Positions 18,156 through 26,931 of a stretch of DNA of 64,000 bases are shown here, piece after piece. Location: contig NZ_FYAS01000002.1 of assembly GCF_900185715.1 (NCBI RefSeq), positions 1 through 64,000 of the forward strand, in the 5' to 3' direction. Positions within the stretch are counted from its first letter, which is position 1. Every line of letters starts with the position of its first letter. Origin of the DNA: Allobosea sp. CS1GBMeth4 (GTDB taxonomy: Bacteria > Pseudomonadota > Alphaproteobacteria > Rhizobiales > Beijerinckiaceae). Position numbers and translations under genes: made by a program. Under the pieces are notes generated by a model that made no database searches, was not told the DNA's origin, and worked only from the letters and a program-made list of their open reading frames with translations.

Positions 18156-19503
18156 AATTGGCGTCGTCGCCGATCTTGAACAGGACCAGCACGAAGAGAA
18201 TGGCGGTGAGGACGGCGAGCCAGCGCGCCGGCGGCGCCCGGTGCACCGCCGCCCAGGCCGTCGGCCCGAGCATCGCGACCGCGACGGCCGGCAGCAGAGC
18301 GCGCCATTTGAAGCCGGTGCCGACCGGCCCGAGGCCGAGCATGGCCTTATAGACCGCCAGCGCCGCGTCGAAGGAGGTGGCGCGGAACAGCACCCATGAG
18401 AAGGCGACGAAGAGGAAGGTCAGCGCCCAGCCGAGCAGCTTCGGCATCGGCAGGCCGGCGCGGCGCCAGAGCACGCCGACCGCGAGCGCGGCGCCATGGG
18501 CCATGCCCCAGGCGACGAAGTTGAGGCCGGCGCCGTGCCAGAGCCCGCCGAGCGCCATGGTGGCGAACAGCGCCCAGAGCTGCAGTGGCAGGCCGTGGCG
18601 CGAGCCGCCGAGCGGGATGTAGAGGTAGTCGCGCAGGAAGCGCGACAGCGTCATGTGCCAGCGCCGCCAGAAATCCTGCAGGCTGACGGCGCGATAGGGC
18701 ACGTCGAAGTTCTGCGGCAGCACGATGCCGAAGAGCAGAGCGAGGCCCAGCGCCATGTCGGTATAGCCGGAGAAGTCGAAATAGATCTGGAAGGTGAAGG
18801 CGAGGGTGCCCTGCCAGGCCTGCGCCATGCTCAGGACCTCGCCGGCGGCGGCCGCCGCGAAGACCGGATTGGCGTATTCGGCCAGGGGATCGCCGAGCAG
18901 CACCTTCTTCGCCAGGCCGAGCGTCAGCAGCATGATGCCGCGGGCGATGCGCTCGGCGGCGTCGGGCCGCAGATAGGGCCGTTCGTCGAGCTGGTGCATG
19001 ATCTCGCGCCAGCGCACAAGCGGCCCGGCCAGCACCTGCGGGAAGAAGGCGATGTAGAGCGCGTAGCGGACGAGATCGTAGCGCGGCGCTTCGCCCCGGC
19101 GCAGATCGGTCAGGTACATCACATGGTGGAAGGTGAAGAAGGAGATGCCGAGCGGCAGCGCGAGGTCGAGCTTCGTCGTCGGCAATCCCGGAATCATCGC
19201 AGCGAGATCGGCGAAGAAGTTGAAGTATTTGAAGAGCGCCAGGATGGCGAGGTTGATCGCGATGGCGAGCGTGATCAGGCCCCTGCGCTTGGTCTTGAGG
19301 AAGGCTTCCGCGATCAGCCAGTTGAGCAGGACCGAGAAGGCGAGCAGCGGCACGAACCGCCAGTCCCACCAGCCGTAGAAGGCGAAGGAGAGCCCGACCA
19401 GGAGCGGCAGCCGCCAGGCCGGCACGAAGCGCTCGACCAGCCAGTGCAGGGCGAGCGCCAGCGGCAGGAAGCCGAGCAGGAAGGCGAAGGAGTTGAACAG
19501 CAT
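18130..19503 (-). CDS. MBOAT-family membrane O-acyltransferase (AlgI-like)
   Basis: 457 residues, polytopic with about ten or more membrane helices. It shows the MBOAT/AlgI signatures PLGISFFTFHHVMYL, YFDFSGYTDMALG, DFWRRWHMTLSRFLRDYLYIPLGG and GGLWHGAGLNFVAWG. The histidine in GLWHG is the invariant MBOAT catalytic residue; the one in RRWHMTLS is the second conserved one. These enzymes pass acetyl (acyl) groups across the inner membrane to O-acetylate exopolysaccharides or cell-wall polymers. It is the first gene of a two-gene leftward unit with the SGNH-like gene. Alginate itself is not implied, because no alg genes are present. Confidence 0.92.
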   Translation of the reverse strand: MLFNSFAFLLGFLPLALALHWLVERFVPAWRLPLLVGLSFAFYGWWDWRFVPLLAFSVLLNWLIAEAFLKTKRRGLITLAIAINLAILALFKYFNFFADLAAMIPGLPTTKLDLALPLGISFFTFHHVMYLTDLRRGEAPRYDLVRYALYIAFFPQVLAGPLVRWREIMHQLDERPYLRPDAAERIARGIMLLTLGLAKKVLLGDPLAEYANPVFAAAAAGEVLSMAQAWQGTLAFTFQIYFDFSGYTDMALGLALLFGIVLPQNFDVPYRAVSLQDFWRRWHMTLSRFLRDYLYIPLGGSRHGLPLQLWALFATMALGGLWHGAGLNFVAWGMAHGAALAVGVLWRRAGLPMPKLLGWALTFLFVAFSWVLFRATSFDAALAVYKAMLGLGPVGTGFKWRALLPAVAVAMLGPTAWAAVHRAPPARWLAVLTAILFVLVLFKIGDDANYEFIYFQF

Positions 19504-19598
19504 CGGGCGGGCGCGGGCGGCGGGAGAGCGCGCCTTAGACGATTATCGCCGCGCTGTCATGGGCGGCGTGGCACGCCGCCCTCACCATGGCTCCGTCC

Positions 19599-20675
19599 TC
19601 AGATGTTGTCGCCCCGCAGCGCCGTGCAGACGGCCTCCGTCACCCGGGCCGTCGTCGCCTTGCCGCCGAGATCCGGGGTGTGCAGGGCGGGATCGGCGGT
19701 GACGCGCTCGACGGCGCGCATCAGCCGGGCGGCGGCAGCGGTCTCGCCGAGATGCTCCAGCATCATCGCACCGGTCCAGAAGGTCGCGACCGGGTTGGCG
19801 ATACCCTTGCCGGTGATGTCGAAGGCGGAGCCGTGGATCGGCTCGAACATGGACGGGCTCTTGCGCTCGGGATTGAGATTCGCCGTCGGGGCGATGCCGA
19901 GCGAGCCGGCCAGCGCCGCGGCGAGGTCGGAGAGGATGTCGGCGTGGAGATTGGTCGCGACGATGGTGTCGAGCGTCTCCGGCTTCAGCGTCATGCGCAT
20001 GGTCATCGCGTCGACCAGCATCTTGTCCCAGGTCACGTCCGGGAAGCCCGCCGCGACCTCGGCGGCGATCTCGTCCCACATCACCATGCCGTGGCGCTGC
20101 GCGTTCGACTTGGTGACGACGGTCAGGAGCTTGCGCGGCCGCGAGCGGGCGATCTCGAAGGCGTAGCGGATGATGCGGGTCACGCCGGCGCGGGTGAACA
20201 TGGCGACGTCGGTCGCGACCTCCTCGGGCAGGCCCTTGTGCACGCGGCCGCCGACGCCGGAATACTCGCCCTCGGAGTTCTCGCGGACGATGACCCAGTC
20301 CAGCTCCGGGCCGGAGACATGGCGCAGCGGGCTGGTGATGCCCGGCAGGATGCGCGTCGGCCGGACATTGGCATACTGGTCGAGCGGCTGGCAGATGGCG
20401 AGCCTGAGGCCCCAGAGCGTCAGATGGTCCGGGATGTCGGGCGCGCCGACGGCGCCGAAATAGATCGCGTCGAAGGCGCGCAGCTGGTCGGCCCCGTCGG
20501 CCGGCATCATCACGCCGTGCCTGCGATAATAGTCGGAACCCCAGTCGAAGGCCTGGACAGCCAGGCGAAAGCCGCCATCGCGCTCGGCGCAGACCTCCAG
20601 GGCCTGGAGCCCGGCGGCGATGACCTCGGGGCCGATCCCGTCCCCGCCGATGGCGGCGATCCTGTGCGTGCGCAT
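19599..20675 (-). CDS. Tartrate dehydrogenase/decarboxylase-type or isopropylmalate-like dehydrogenase
   Basis: 358 residues of the beta-decarboxylating dehydrogenase family (NAD-dependent oxidation of a 2-hydroxyacid with Mg2+). Family motifs are IAAIGGDGIGPEV at the start, VRENSEGEYSG in the substrate loop, the VVTKSNAQRHGM lysine region, and the NLHADILSDLAAAL and EPIHGSAFDITGKGIANP blocks that bind metal and NAD. LRLAICQPLDQYANVRP and GEYSGVGG point to the tartrate dehydrogenase (TtuC) branch rather than LeuB. The ATG at 20675 (MRTHRIAAIGG) is preferred over an upstream TTG. It follows the Bug binding-protein gene by 36 bp, in one operon facing the GntR regulator. The true substrate may be tartrate, malate or a related acid. 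Confidence 0.85.
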   Translation of the reverse strand: MRTHRIAAIGGDGIGPEVIAAGLQALEVCAERDGGFRLAVQAFDWGSDYYRRHGVMMPADGADQLRAFDAIYFGAVGAPDIPDHLTLWGLRLAICQPLDQYANVRPTRILPGITSPLRHVSGPELDWVIVRENSEGEYSGVGGRVHKGLPEEVATDVAMFTRAGVTRIIRYAFEIARSRPRKLLTVVTKSNAQRHGMVMWDEIAAEVAAGFPDVTWDKMLVDAMTMRMTLKPETLDTIVATNLHADILSDLAAALAGSLGIAPTANLNPERKSPSMFEPIHGSAFDITGKGIANPVATFWTGAMMLEHLGETAAAARLMRAVERVTADPALHTPDLGGKATTARVTEAVCTALRGDNI

Positions 20676-20711
20676 GCTCTCGTCCAATGCTGTCGTGCTG
20701 TTGCCGTGGGA

Positions 20712-21686
20712 TTACTGCGCCGTCACGCCGGCATTGCGGATGACCGGCACCCATTTGTCGATCTCGGCGCGGACGAGCTCGCCGAGCGCGGCCGGCGTCT
20801 GGCCGGCCTCGTCCGGCAGCTCGGCGCCGAGCTCGAGGAAGCGCTTGCGCGTCGGCCCGTCCCTGAGCGCGGCGCGGGCCGCGGCATTCAGCTTGTCGAC
20901 GATCTCCTTCGGCGTGCCCTTGGGGGCGAACATCGCGTTCCAGCCGGTGGCCTGGAATTGCGGCAGGCCCTGCTCGGCCGAGGTCGGGACGTCGGGGATG
21001 ACCGAAAGCCGGTCCCTCACCGCGACGACGAGGCCCTTGCCTTCCCTGGCCTGCACGGTCGGCACGATCGCGACGGTCTGGTCGCAGACATAGTCGACCT
21101 GGCCGCCGAGCAGTGCATTCAGCGCCGGACCGGAGCCGCGGAAGGGGACGTGCTGCGGCTTGGTGCCGAGCAGCGAGTCGAGGAAGAGGCAGGTCAGATG
21201 CGAGGTCGAGCCGACGCCGCCGGAGCCGTAGTTCAGCTTCTCTGCATTGGCCTTGAGATAGGCGACGAACTCGCGGAAATCCTTGACCGGCAGGTCCTTC
21301 CTGGCGACCACCAGCATCGGCGTCGAGGCCGAGTTCATCACTGGCTCGAAATCGGTGCGGGGGTCATAGGCGAGCCTGGGATAGAGCCCGACGCTCGCCG
21401 CCTGCGTGCCGAGATTGCCCATCAGCAGCGTGTAGCCGTCCGGCGCCGCCTTGGCGACGCGGGCCGCGCCCGTCGTGCCGCCGGCGCCGGCGACGTTCTC
21501 GACAACCACCGACTGGCCGAGCGTGCGGCCCATGTGATCGGCCATCAGCCGGGCCACGATATCGGTGGTGCCGCCGGCCGCGAAGGGCACGACGAGAGTG
21601 ATCGCGCGGACCGGATAGGGCGCCTGCGCCGCCGCCGGGGATGTCGCCGCCAGCCCGAGCGCCAGCGCGAACAGCATTCGCTTCAT
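20712..21686 (-). CDS. Bug-family periplasmic binding protein (tripartite tricarboxylate transporter type)
   Basis: 324 residues with signal peptide MKRMLFALALGLAATSPAAAQ and then the Bug/TctC signature YPVRAITLVVPFAAGGTTDIVAR. Further family blocks are NVAGAGGTTGAARVAKAAPDGYT, NYGSGGVGSTSHL and HVPFRGSGPALNALLGGQVD. Bug proteins bind carboxylates such as tartrate, citrate or aromatic acids in the periplasm and feed a TctAB permease. No tctA or tctB lies in the window, so it is an orphan that borrows a permease or acts as a sensor. It heads the operon with the dehydrogenase; both face the GntR gene across a region with palindromes. Confidence 0.92.
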   Translation of the reverse strand: MKRMLFALALGLAATSPAAAQAPYPVRAITLVVPFAAGGTTDIVARLMADHMGRTLGQSVVVENVAGAGGTTGAARVAKAAPDGYTLLMGNLGTQAASVGLYPRLAYDPRTDFEPVMNSASTPMLVVARKDLPVKDFREFVAYLKANAEKLNYGSGGVGSTSHLTCLFLDSLLGTKPQHVPFRGSGPALNALLGGQVDYVCDQTVAIVPTVQAREGKGLVVAVRDRLSVIPDVPTSAEQGLPQFQATGWNAMFAPKGTPKEIVDKLNAAARAALRDGPTRKRFLELGAELPDEAGQTPAALGELVRAEIDKWVPVIRNAGVTAQ

Positions 21687-21744
21687 CGTTCCCTCCCTCG
21701 AGCCGGCGCCGTTCGGCGGCGCCTCGGGTCACTCTTCCATTTAT

Positions 21745-21820
21745 CTTCCATGGAAGTTTGCATGGTTTATCCTTGCACGGAGGTCGGCCATGTCAAGCTT
21801 CCATTCCTGCTTGCATGGAA
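21745..21820. promoter_or_regulatory. Candidate GntR operators between the Bug gene and the GntR gene
   Basis: Two dyads share the word TTCCAT/ATGGAA. One is the perfect 12-bp palindrome CTTCCATGGAAG at 21745-21756. The other has TTCCAT at 21799-21804 and ATGGAA at 21815-21820. A further TTGCATGG lies between them at about 21758-21765. The divergent promoters must overlap these sites, which suits FCD-type GntR repression of both transcripts. Confidence 0.55.
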
Positions 21821-21856
21821 TAATCTCGCAGCTGTGGTCGAGTGTCGGAGGGAGCC

Positions 21857-22564
21857 ATGGTCGAGCTTGCGCGCGCGGACCCGTCGGAGGCCGGAGCCCG
21901 ACGCGGCTCGCTGGTCGACGAGGCCTATGCCGCGCTGAAGCGGGCAATCCGCGACACCGTCTTCCCGCCCGGCTATCAGGGCTCGGAGCAGGAGATCGCC
22001 GTCAGGCTCGGGATGAGCCGCACGCCGGTGCACGAGGCGATCATCCGGCTGCAGGAGGACGGTCTGGTCCGCGTCCTGTCCAAGCGCGGCGTGCTGATCT
22101 GCCCGCTGGCGCCGCAGGATATGCGCGAGATCTACGAGGTCGTGATCGCGGTGGAGTCGATGGCGGCGGAGTTGCTGGCCGCGCTGCCGGAGCCGGTGCG
22201 CGCGGCGGCGGCCGACGAGCTGGAAGCCGCGGCGGCCGCGATGGACGAGGCGCTGGCGCACGACGACCTGCCAGGCTGGGCCGAGGCCGACGACCTCTTC
22301 CATCGCCTGCTGGTCGAGCGTTGCGGCAATGGCCGCCTGCGCCGCATCGCCCAGACGGTGACGGACCAGGCGCATCGGGCGCGCATGCTGACCCTGAAGC
22401 TGCGGGCGCGGCCGGCGGGCTCGGCGCAGGCGCATCGCCTGATCATCGCGGCGGTGCGCGCCGGCGACGCCGGAGAGGCGCATCGCTGTGCCCGCGCCCA
22501 CCGCGTCGCCGCGCGCGACGAGATCGTCCCCCTGATCGAGCATATCGGCCTGCGCCAGCTTTGA
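21857..22564 (+). CDS. GntR-family (FadR/FCD) transcription regulator
   Basis: 235 residues from the ATG at 21857, which has GGAGG five bases upstream; a GTG 15 bases earlier is the alternative. The N-terminal winged HTH reads AYAALKRAIRDTVFPPG, then SEQEIAVRLGMSRTPVHEAIIRLQEDGLV, the standard GntR pattern. The C-terminal helical FCD domain (about residues 90-225) has D and H residues in DDLFHRLLVERCGN and AHRLIIAAVRAGD that usually bind a metal and a carboxylate effector. It is divergent from the Bug-dehydrogenase operon, with palindromes in between. It is therefore probably the carboxylate-responsive repressor of that operon and of itself. Confidence 0.9.
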   Translation: MVELARADPSEAGARRGSLVDEAYAALKRAIRDTVFPPGYQGSEQEIAVRLGMSRTPVHEAIIRLQEDGLVRVLSKRGVLICPLAPQDMREIYEVVIAVESMAAELLAALPEPVRAAAADELEAAAAAMDEALAHDDLPGWAEADDLFHRLLVERCGNGRLRRIAQTVTDQAHRARMLTLKLRARPAGSAQAHRLIIAAVRAGDAGEAHRCARAHRVAARDEIVPLIEHIGLRQL

Positions 22565-22768
22565 GCGGCCGGCGGCCGCGGTGCCCGCGGTCATGCCGGC
22601 TCCGCGCGTCTCGGCCTCGTCACGGCGGCCGCATTGGTGTCGGCGGGCCGGTTCGGCACATTCCGGAGGTCCGGGGCCGAGACCGGCCAATCATCACAAG
22701 CGACTCGTATTCCGGCGGCCGGAGCGCTAGCTTAGCCGGCGTGAGTTGCGTAGCGCTGAGGTGGTGTC

Positions 22769-23014
22769 ATGCCGAACGCCGACGCCGTGACGATCTCGTC
22801 TTATGAACAGCGGAAGGCTGCTGTGCTGCGAGCCGCAGAGCTCATCTCGTCCTCCAGAGGTTCGGAGGGGGAGCGGGAATTCGAAATGCTGACCGAGGCT
22901 ATCGCGGATTTCGATATCCGCCAGCACGATATCGGCTTCACCGAGATTCCGCCGGGGTTCATGCGGTTCCTTTCCATCGGGCACCAGCGCCCGGCAGCTA
23001 GCGGGCGCCGCTGA
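22769..23014 (+). CDS. Small hypothetical protein (81 residues)
   Basis: I do not recognise this protein. It starts at an ATG with GAGGTGG just upstream and encodes an acidic, helical polypeptide, with LRAAELISSSRG, then EREFEMLTEAIADFDIRQ. The latter resembles the helical segment of small antitoxin-like regulators, but no HTH is complete and no toxin gene adjoins it. It lies alone between the GntR gene and the TetR operator, in sequence with more A/T than its neighbours. It may be real but minor, or a remnant. Confidence 0.5.
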   Translation: MPNADAVTISSYEQRKAAVLRAAELISSSRGSEGEREFEMLTEAIADFDIRQHDIGFTEIPPGFMRFLSIGHQRPAASGRR

Positions 23015-23137
23015 GAGGCAGGGGGCGCAGGAAGCTGTCCCGGGCCGCAGCCGGGGCTGCGCCGGGGCGACGAAGACGGCGACGGGCTCCGTGCGGCCCG
23101 TGGCGAACCGCGAGCGGGCGCTGGATCTCACGCGCTA

Positions 23138-23159
23138 TTCAATCAATCGATTGATTGAA
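23138..23159. promoter_or_regulatory. 22-bp perfect palindrome, TetR operator candidate
   Basis: The arm TTCAATCAATC is followed directly by its exact reverse complement GATTGATTGAA, with no spacer. It ends 28 bp before the start of the TetR gene, the usual position for autoregulation. It is strikingly AT-rich in a GC-rich genome. Confidence 0.8.
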
Positions 23160-23187
23160 GCGGGTAGCCGTGCTATTGGCCGTCGCC

Positions 23188-23859
23188 ATGGCACGCACAT
23201 CCATCCTCAGGGACGCCGAGGGCACGCGGCAGGCGCTGATCCGGGCGGGGCTCGACCTGTTCGGCCGCAACGGCTTCGACGCCACCTCGATCCGCGAGCT
23301 CGCCCAGGCGGCGAAGGTCAACAGCGCCGGCATCGCCTATCATTTCGGCGGCAAGGACGGGCTGCGGCAGGCCTGCGCCCAGGCGATCATCGCGCGGATG
23401 CAGGCCGTGCTGGCGGGCGGTGCCCCCGCCGTCGCCATCGCGGCCGATGCTTCCGACCGCGACATGGCGACCGAGCAGCTGCTGTCGCTGATCGACCGGA
23501 TCGTCGTCTTCCTGACGACCGTGCCGGACAGCGAGATGATCGCGCGCTTCGTCGTCCGCGAGATGCTTACGCCGAGCCCGGCCTTCGAGACGATCTATGG
23601 CGGGCTGTTCGAGCCGGTGCACCGCCGGGTCTGCCAGGTCTGGGCGGCGGCGACCGGCATGGCGCCCGAGGCGCCGGCGACCAGGCTCGCCGTCTTCGCC
23701 GCGATCGGCCAGCTCTTCTATTTCCGCATCGCGCGGCCGGCGATCACGCGGCGCATGGGCTGGGACGGGATCGGCCCGCAGGAGGCGCGCGCCATCGCCG
23801 ACGCCGTCCGGCGCTCGGTTCGTGCCAGCATCCTCGCCTGCAGGGGAGAGGCGTCATGA
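23188..23859 (+). CDS. TetR-family regulator, CecR-like
   Basis: 223 residues from the ATG at 23188 (MARTSILRDAEGTRQAL); the frame upstream runs into the operator. The HTH is typical: ALIRAGLDLFGRNGFDATSIRELAQAAKVNSAGIAYHFGGKDGL. The C-terminal ligand-binding half (MIARFVVREMLTPSPAF, then VFAAIGQLFYFRIARPA) fits the CecR/DUF1956 type. E. coli CecR controls the ybhG-ybhFSR exporter operon; here the next three genes are an HlyD protein, an ATPase and a permease of that kind. The stop overlaps the next ATG (ATGA), so the regulator is the first gene of its own target operon and probably represses it through the palindrome at 23138-23159. Confidence 0.9.
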   Translation: MARTSILRDAEGTRQALIRAGLDLFGRNGFDATSIRELAQAAKVNSAGIAYHFGGKDGLRQACAQAIIARMQAVLAGGAPAVAIAADASDRDMATEQLLSLIDRIVVFLTTVPDSEMIARFVVREMLTPSPAFETIYGGLFEPVHRRVCQVWAAATGMAPEAPATRLAVFAAIGQLFYFRIARPAITRRMGWDGIGPQEARAIADAVRRSVRASILACRGEAS

Positions 23860-24812
23860 TCCTCGATTTCGTCTGCTCCTTCGCCGTCGCCGCCTCACTC
23901 GGCCTGTGCGCACCGCCGGCGACCCGCGTCGTCGGCTATGTCGAGGGTGAATATGTCCGGCTCGGGCCGATCGACACGGCGCGGATCGAAAGCGTCGCGG
24001 TCAGGCGCGGCGAACGGGTCGCGCCGGGGGCCGTCCTCGCCGAGCTGCAGGCCGACGATGCCCGCAACGCCGTCGCCGAGAGCGAGGCGCGGCTGGTGCA
24101 GGCGCAGGCGCAGCTCGCCAATCTGCTCAGCGGCAAGCGGCCGGAGGAGATCGCCGTGATCGAAGCGACTGCGGCCTCCGCCAAGGCGCAGGAGCGCGAG
24201 GCCGAGCGTGCGCTGGAGCGGCGGCACGACCTCTTCCGTCGCGGTGTCTCGACCCAGGCCGATCTCGACCAGGCGCAGACGGCGCGCGACGTCGCGACGG
24301 CGCGGGTGCGCGAGACCACCGCCAATCTGAACGTCGCCCGGCTCGCCGCGCGCGAGGAGGAGATCAGGGCGGCGCGCAACCAGGTGGCGCAGGCGCAGGC
24401 CGCGCTCGACCAGGCGAGGTGGCGGCTCGGCCAGCGCAGGCTGACGGCGCCGGCCGCGGGGATCGTGACCGATCTGATCCGCCATCCCGGCGAGCTCGCC
24501 GGCCCCTCGGCGCCGGCCCTGACCATCCTGCCCGACGGCGCGGTCAAGCTGATGATCTATGTGCCGGAGGCGCTGCTCTCGGGCACCACCGTCGGGACGC
24601 GGCTCGACGTGCGCTGCTCCGGCTGCCCGCAAGGGCTCTCCGCCACCGTCTCCTATGTTTCGCAGGAGCCCGAATTCACGCCGCCGGTGATCTATTCGGC
24701 CGAGACCCGGCAGAAGCTGGTCTATCTCGTCGAGGCGCGGCCCGAGGGCGGGCCGGCCGCGCAGCTCCAGCCCGGCCAGATCGTCGATGTCATGTTGCGG
24801 GGCCGCAAGTGA
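23856..24812 (+). CDS. HlyD/YbhG-type membrane fusion protein
   Basis: 318 residues, starting in an ATGA overlap with the TetR gene. A short hydrophobic signal (FVCSFAVAASLGLCAPP) is followed by the first biotinyl-lipoyl half (GPIDTARIESVAVRRGERVAPGAVLAEL). Next come long coiled-coil hairpin arms (about residues 65-190, rich in A, E, Q and R) and the second lipoyl half (LTAPAAGIVTDLIRHPGELA), then a beta-barrel part. The protein links an inner-membrane exporter to an outer-membrane channel. It resembles E. coli YbhG and works with the ATPase and permease encoded next. No outer-membrane factor gene is present, so a TolC-like protein elsewhere is presumed. Confidence 0.9.
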   Translation: MILDFVCSFAVAASLGLCAPPATRVVGYVEGEYVRLGPIDTARIESVAVRRGERVAPGAVLAELQADDARNAVAESEARLVQAQAQLANLLSGKRPEEIAVIEATAASAKAQEREAERALERRHDLFRRGVSTQADLDQAQTARDVATARVRETTANLNVARLAAREEEIRAARNQVAQAQAALDQARWRLGQRRLTAPAAGIVTDLIRHPGELAGPSAPALTILPDGAVKLMIYVPEALLSGTTVGTRLDVRCSGCPQGLSATVSYVSQEPEFTPPVIYSAETRQKLVYLVEARPEGGPAAQLQPGQIVDVMLRGRK

Positions 24813-25741
24813 GCGAGCGCAACGTCATCGACGTGCGCGGCCTGACCAAGCGCTTCGGCGGGCGTACCGTCGTCGACGAGGTCGATCTGACCGTGCGTGA
24901 AGGCGAGATCGTCGGCTTCCTCGGGCCGAACGGCTCCGGCAAGACCACGACGATCCGGCTGATCTGCGGGCTGCTCACGCCCGATGCCGGCGAGGGCACG
25001 GTGCTGGGGCTCGATGTCCGGACGCAGAGCGCGCAGATCAAGCTCCAGGTCGGCTACATGACGCAGAGGTTCTCCTTCTACGAGGATCTGACGATCGAGG
25101 AGAACCTGACCTTCGTGGCGCGGCTCTATGCGCTGAAGCCGGTCGAAGCGGCCGTGGCGCGCACGCTGGACGGGCTCGGCCTGACCTCGCGCAAGGACCA
25201 GCTCGCGGGCACGCTCTCCGGCGGCTGGAAGCAGCGCCTGGCGCTCGCCGCCTGCATCATGCACCAGCCCCGGCTGCTCCTGCTGGACGAGCCGACCGCC
25301 GGCGTCGACCCGAAGGCGCGGCGCGAGTTCTGGGACGAGATCCACCGGCTCGCCGGCGAAGGCCTGACCGTGCTGGTCTCGACCCACTACATGGACGAGG
25401 CCGAGCGCTGCCACCGCATCGGCTACATCGCCTATGGCAGGATGCTGGCGACCGGCACGGTCGAGGAGGTGGTGAAGGGATCTGGCCTCTCGACCTATGT
25501 CGTCCACGGCGACCTGAGACCCGCCGAGATCGCCGCGCTCGCCAACGCCGAAGGCGTCGAGCAGGTCGCGCCGTTCGGGGCGACGCTGCATGTCGTCGGC
25601 ACCGACAGGGGCAGGCTGGAGCAGGCGCTGGCGCATCTGAGGGGCCGTGCCGACGTCCGCGTCGAGCCCGGCGCGACCAGCCTGGAGGACGTCTTCATCC
25701 AGTTCATGGCGCGGGCCCAGGCGGAGGGCCGGGCGGCATGA
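24809..25741 (+). CDS. ABC exporter ATPase (YbhF-like, single domain)
   Basis: 310 residues from a GTG that overlaps the previous stop (GTGA). All ATPase motifs are present: Walker A GPNGSGKTT, Q-loop near YMTQRFSFYEDL, signature LSGGWKQRLALA, Walker B LLLLDEPTAGVDP and the H-loop STHYMDEAE. After the nucleotide-binding domain comes a roughly 80-residue C-terminal regulatory part (VVHGDLRPAEIAALANAEG). E. coli YbhF carries two fused ATPase domains, whereas this protein has one, so it must dimerise. It energises drug or lipid-like substrate export together with the permease gene that overlaps its stop. Confidence 0.93.
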   Translation: MSERNVIDVRGLTKRFGGRTVVDEVDLTVREGEIVGFLGPNGSGKTTTIRLICGLLTPDAGEGTVLGLDVRTQSAQIKLQVGYMTQRFSFYEDLTIEENLTFVARLYALKPVEAAVARTLDGLGLTSRKDQLAGTLSGGWKQRLALAACIMHQPRLLLLDEPTAGVDPKARREFWDEIHRLAGEGLTVLVSTHYMDEAERCHRIGYIAYGRMLATGTVEEVVKGSGLSTYVVHGDLRPAEIAALANAEGVEQVAPFGATLHVVGTDRGRLEQALAHLRGRADVRVEPGATSLEDVFIQFMARAQAEGRAA

Positions 25742-26880
25742 GCGCGGCGGTCCTGCTGTCTCCCGCCCGGCTCGGCGCCGTGCTGGCCAAGGAGTTCGTG
25801 CAGATGCGGCGCGACCGCATCACCTTCGCGATGATGCTGGTGGTGCCGATCATCCAGCTGCTGCTGTTCGGCTATGCGATCAACAACGATCCCAAGGGCT
25901 TGCCGGCGGCCGTTCTGGCGCTCGGGCAGGACCGCTACACGCGTTCGGTCGTCGCGGCGCTCGAGGTCTCCGGCTATTACCGCTTCGTGAGGCGGCCGGA
26001 GAGCGCGGCCGAGGCCGAGAGCCTGATGGCGCGCGGCGCGATCTCCTTCCTCGTCACCATTCCCAGCGATTTCGGCATGCGGGTCGAGCGCGGCGACGAG
26101 CCGCGCATCCTGGTCGAGGCCGATGCGACCGACCCGGCCGCGTCGAGCAATGCGGTGGGCGCGCTGCAGACCATCGCCAACCGGGCGCTGACGCGGGCGC
26201 TCGGCACCGAGGAGATCAAGCGCGAGCAGAGCGACAGCGCGCTCTCCTTCGTGGTGCACCGGCGCTACAATCCGGAGGGCATCACCCAGTACAACATCGT
26301 GCCCGGCCTGCTCGGCGTCATCCTGCAGATGACCATGGTGATGATGACGGCGATGGCGCTGACCCGCGAGATCGAGCGCGGCACCATGGAGAACCTGCTC
26401 GCCATGCCGGCGACGCCGGGCGAGATCATGCTCGGCAAGGTGCTGCCCTATCTCGTCGTCGGCAGCGTCCAGGTCGCGGTGGTGCTGAGCGCGGCGAAGC
26501 TGCTCTTCGGCGTGCCGTTTCTCGGCAGCCTCCTGCTGCTGCTGAGCTGCGTCCTGATCTTCGTCCTGGCGCTGGTGCTGCTCGGCTACACGATCTCGAC
26601 CCTGGCGCGCACGCAGCTCCAGGCGATGCAGCTGACCTTCTTCTTCTTCCTGCCCTCGCTGCTGCTCTCCGGCTTCATGTTCCCCTATGCCGGCATGCCG
26701 CTCTGGGCGCAGTGGCTCGGCGAGATCTTCCCGCTGACGCATTTCCTGCGGGTGGTGCGCGCGATCATGCTGAAGGGCGCGGATATCGGCGATATCGGCC
26801 TGGAGGTGATCTACCTCGCCGCCTTCGTGCCGCTCTATGCCGGCATCGCGCTGATGCGGTTCAGGAGCACGCTGGATTGA
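25738..26880 (+). CDS. ABC-2 type exporter permease (YbhR/YbhS-like)
   Basis: 380 residues, starting in an ATGA overlap with the ATPase gene. One N-terminal membrane helix (ITFAMMLVVPIIQLLLFGYAI) precedes a large extracytoplasmic domain (about residues 50-180). Five C-terminal helices follow, with the ABC-2 signature LTREIERGTMENLLAMPATPGEIMLGK and GFMFPYAGMPLWAQWLGEIFPLTHFLRVVRAI. E. coli encodes two such permeases, YbhS and YbhR; here there is only one, so it would function as a homodimer. It ends the tetR-hlyD-ATPase-permease operon, 51 bp before the converging GNAT toxin gene. Confidence 0.92.
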   Translation: MSAAVLLSPARLGAVLAKEFVQMRRDRITFAMMLVVPIIQLLLFGYAINNDPKGLPAAVLALGQDRYTRSVVAALEVSGYYRFVRRPESAAEAESLMARGAISFLVTIPSDFGMRVERGDEPRILVEADATDPAASSNAVGALQTIANRALTRALGTEEIKREQSDSALSFVVHRRYNPEGITQYNIVPGLLGVILQMTMVMMTAMALTREIERGTMENLLAMPATPGEIMLGKVLPYLVVGSVQVAVVLSAAKLLFGVPFLGSLLLLLSCVLIFVLALVLLGYTISTLARTQLQAMQLTFFFFLPSLLLSGFMFPYAGMPLWAQWLGEIFPLTHFLRVVRAIMLKGADIGDIGLEVIYLAAFVPLYAGIALMRFRSTLD

Positions 26881-26931
26881 CGGGAGCCCGCCCAACGGGA
26901 GCGTCGGTCGCATCAATGACGCCCTGAAGCC

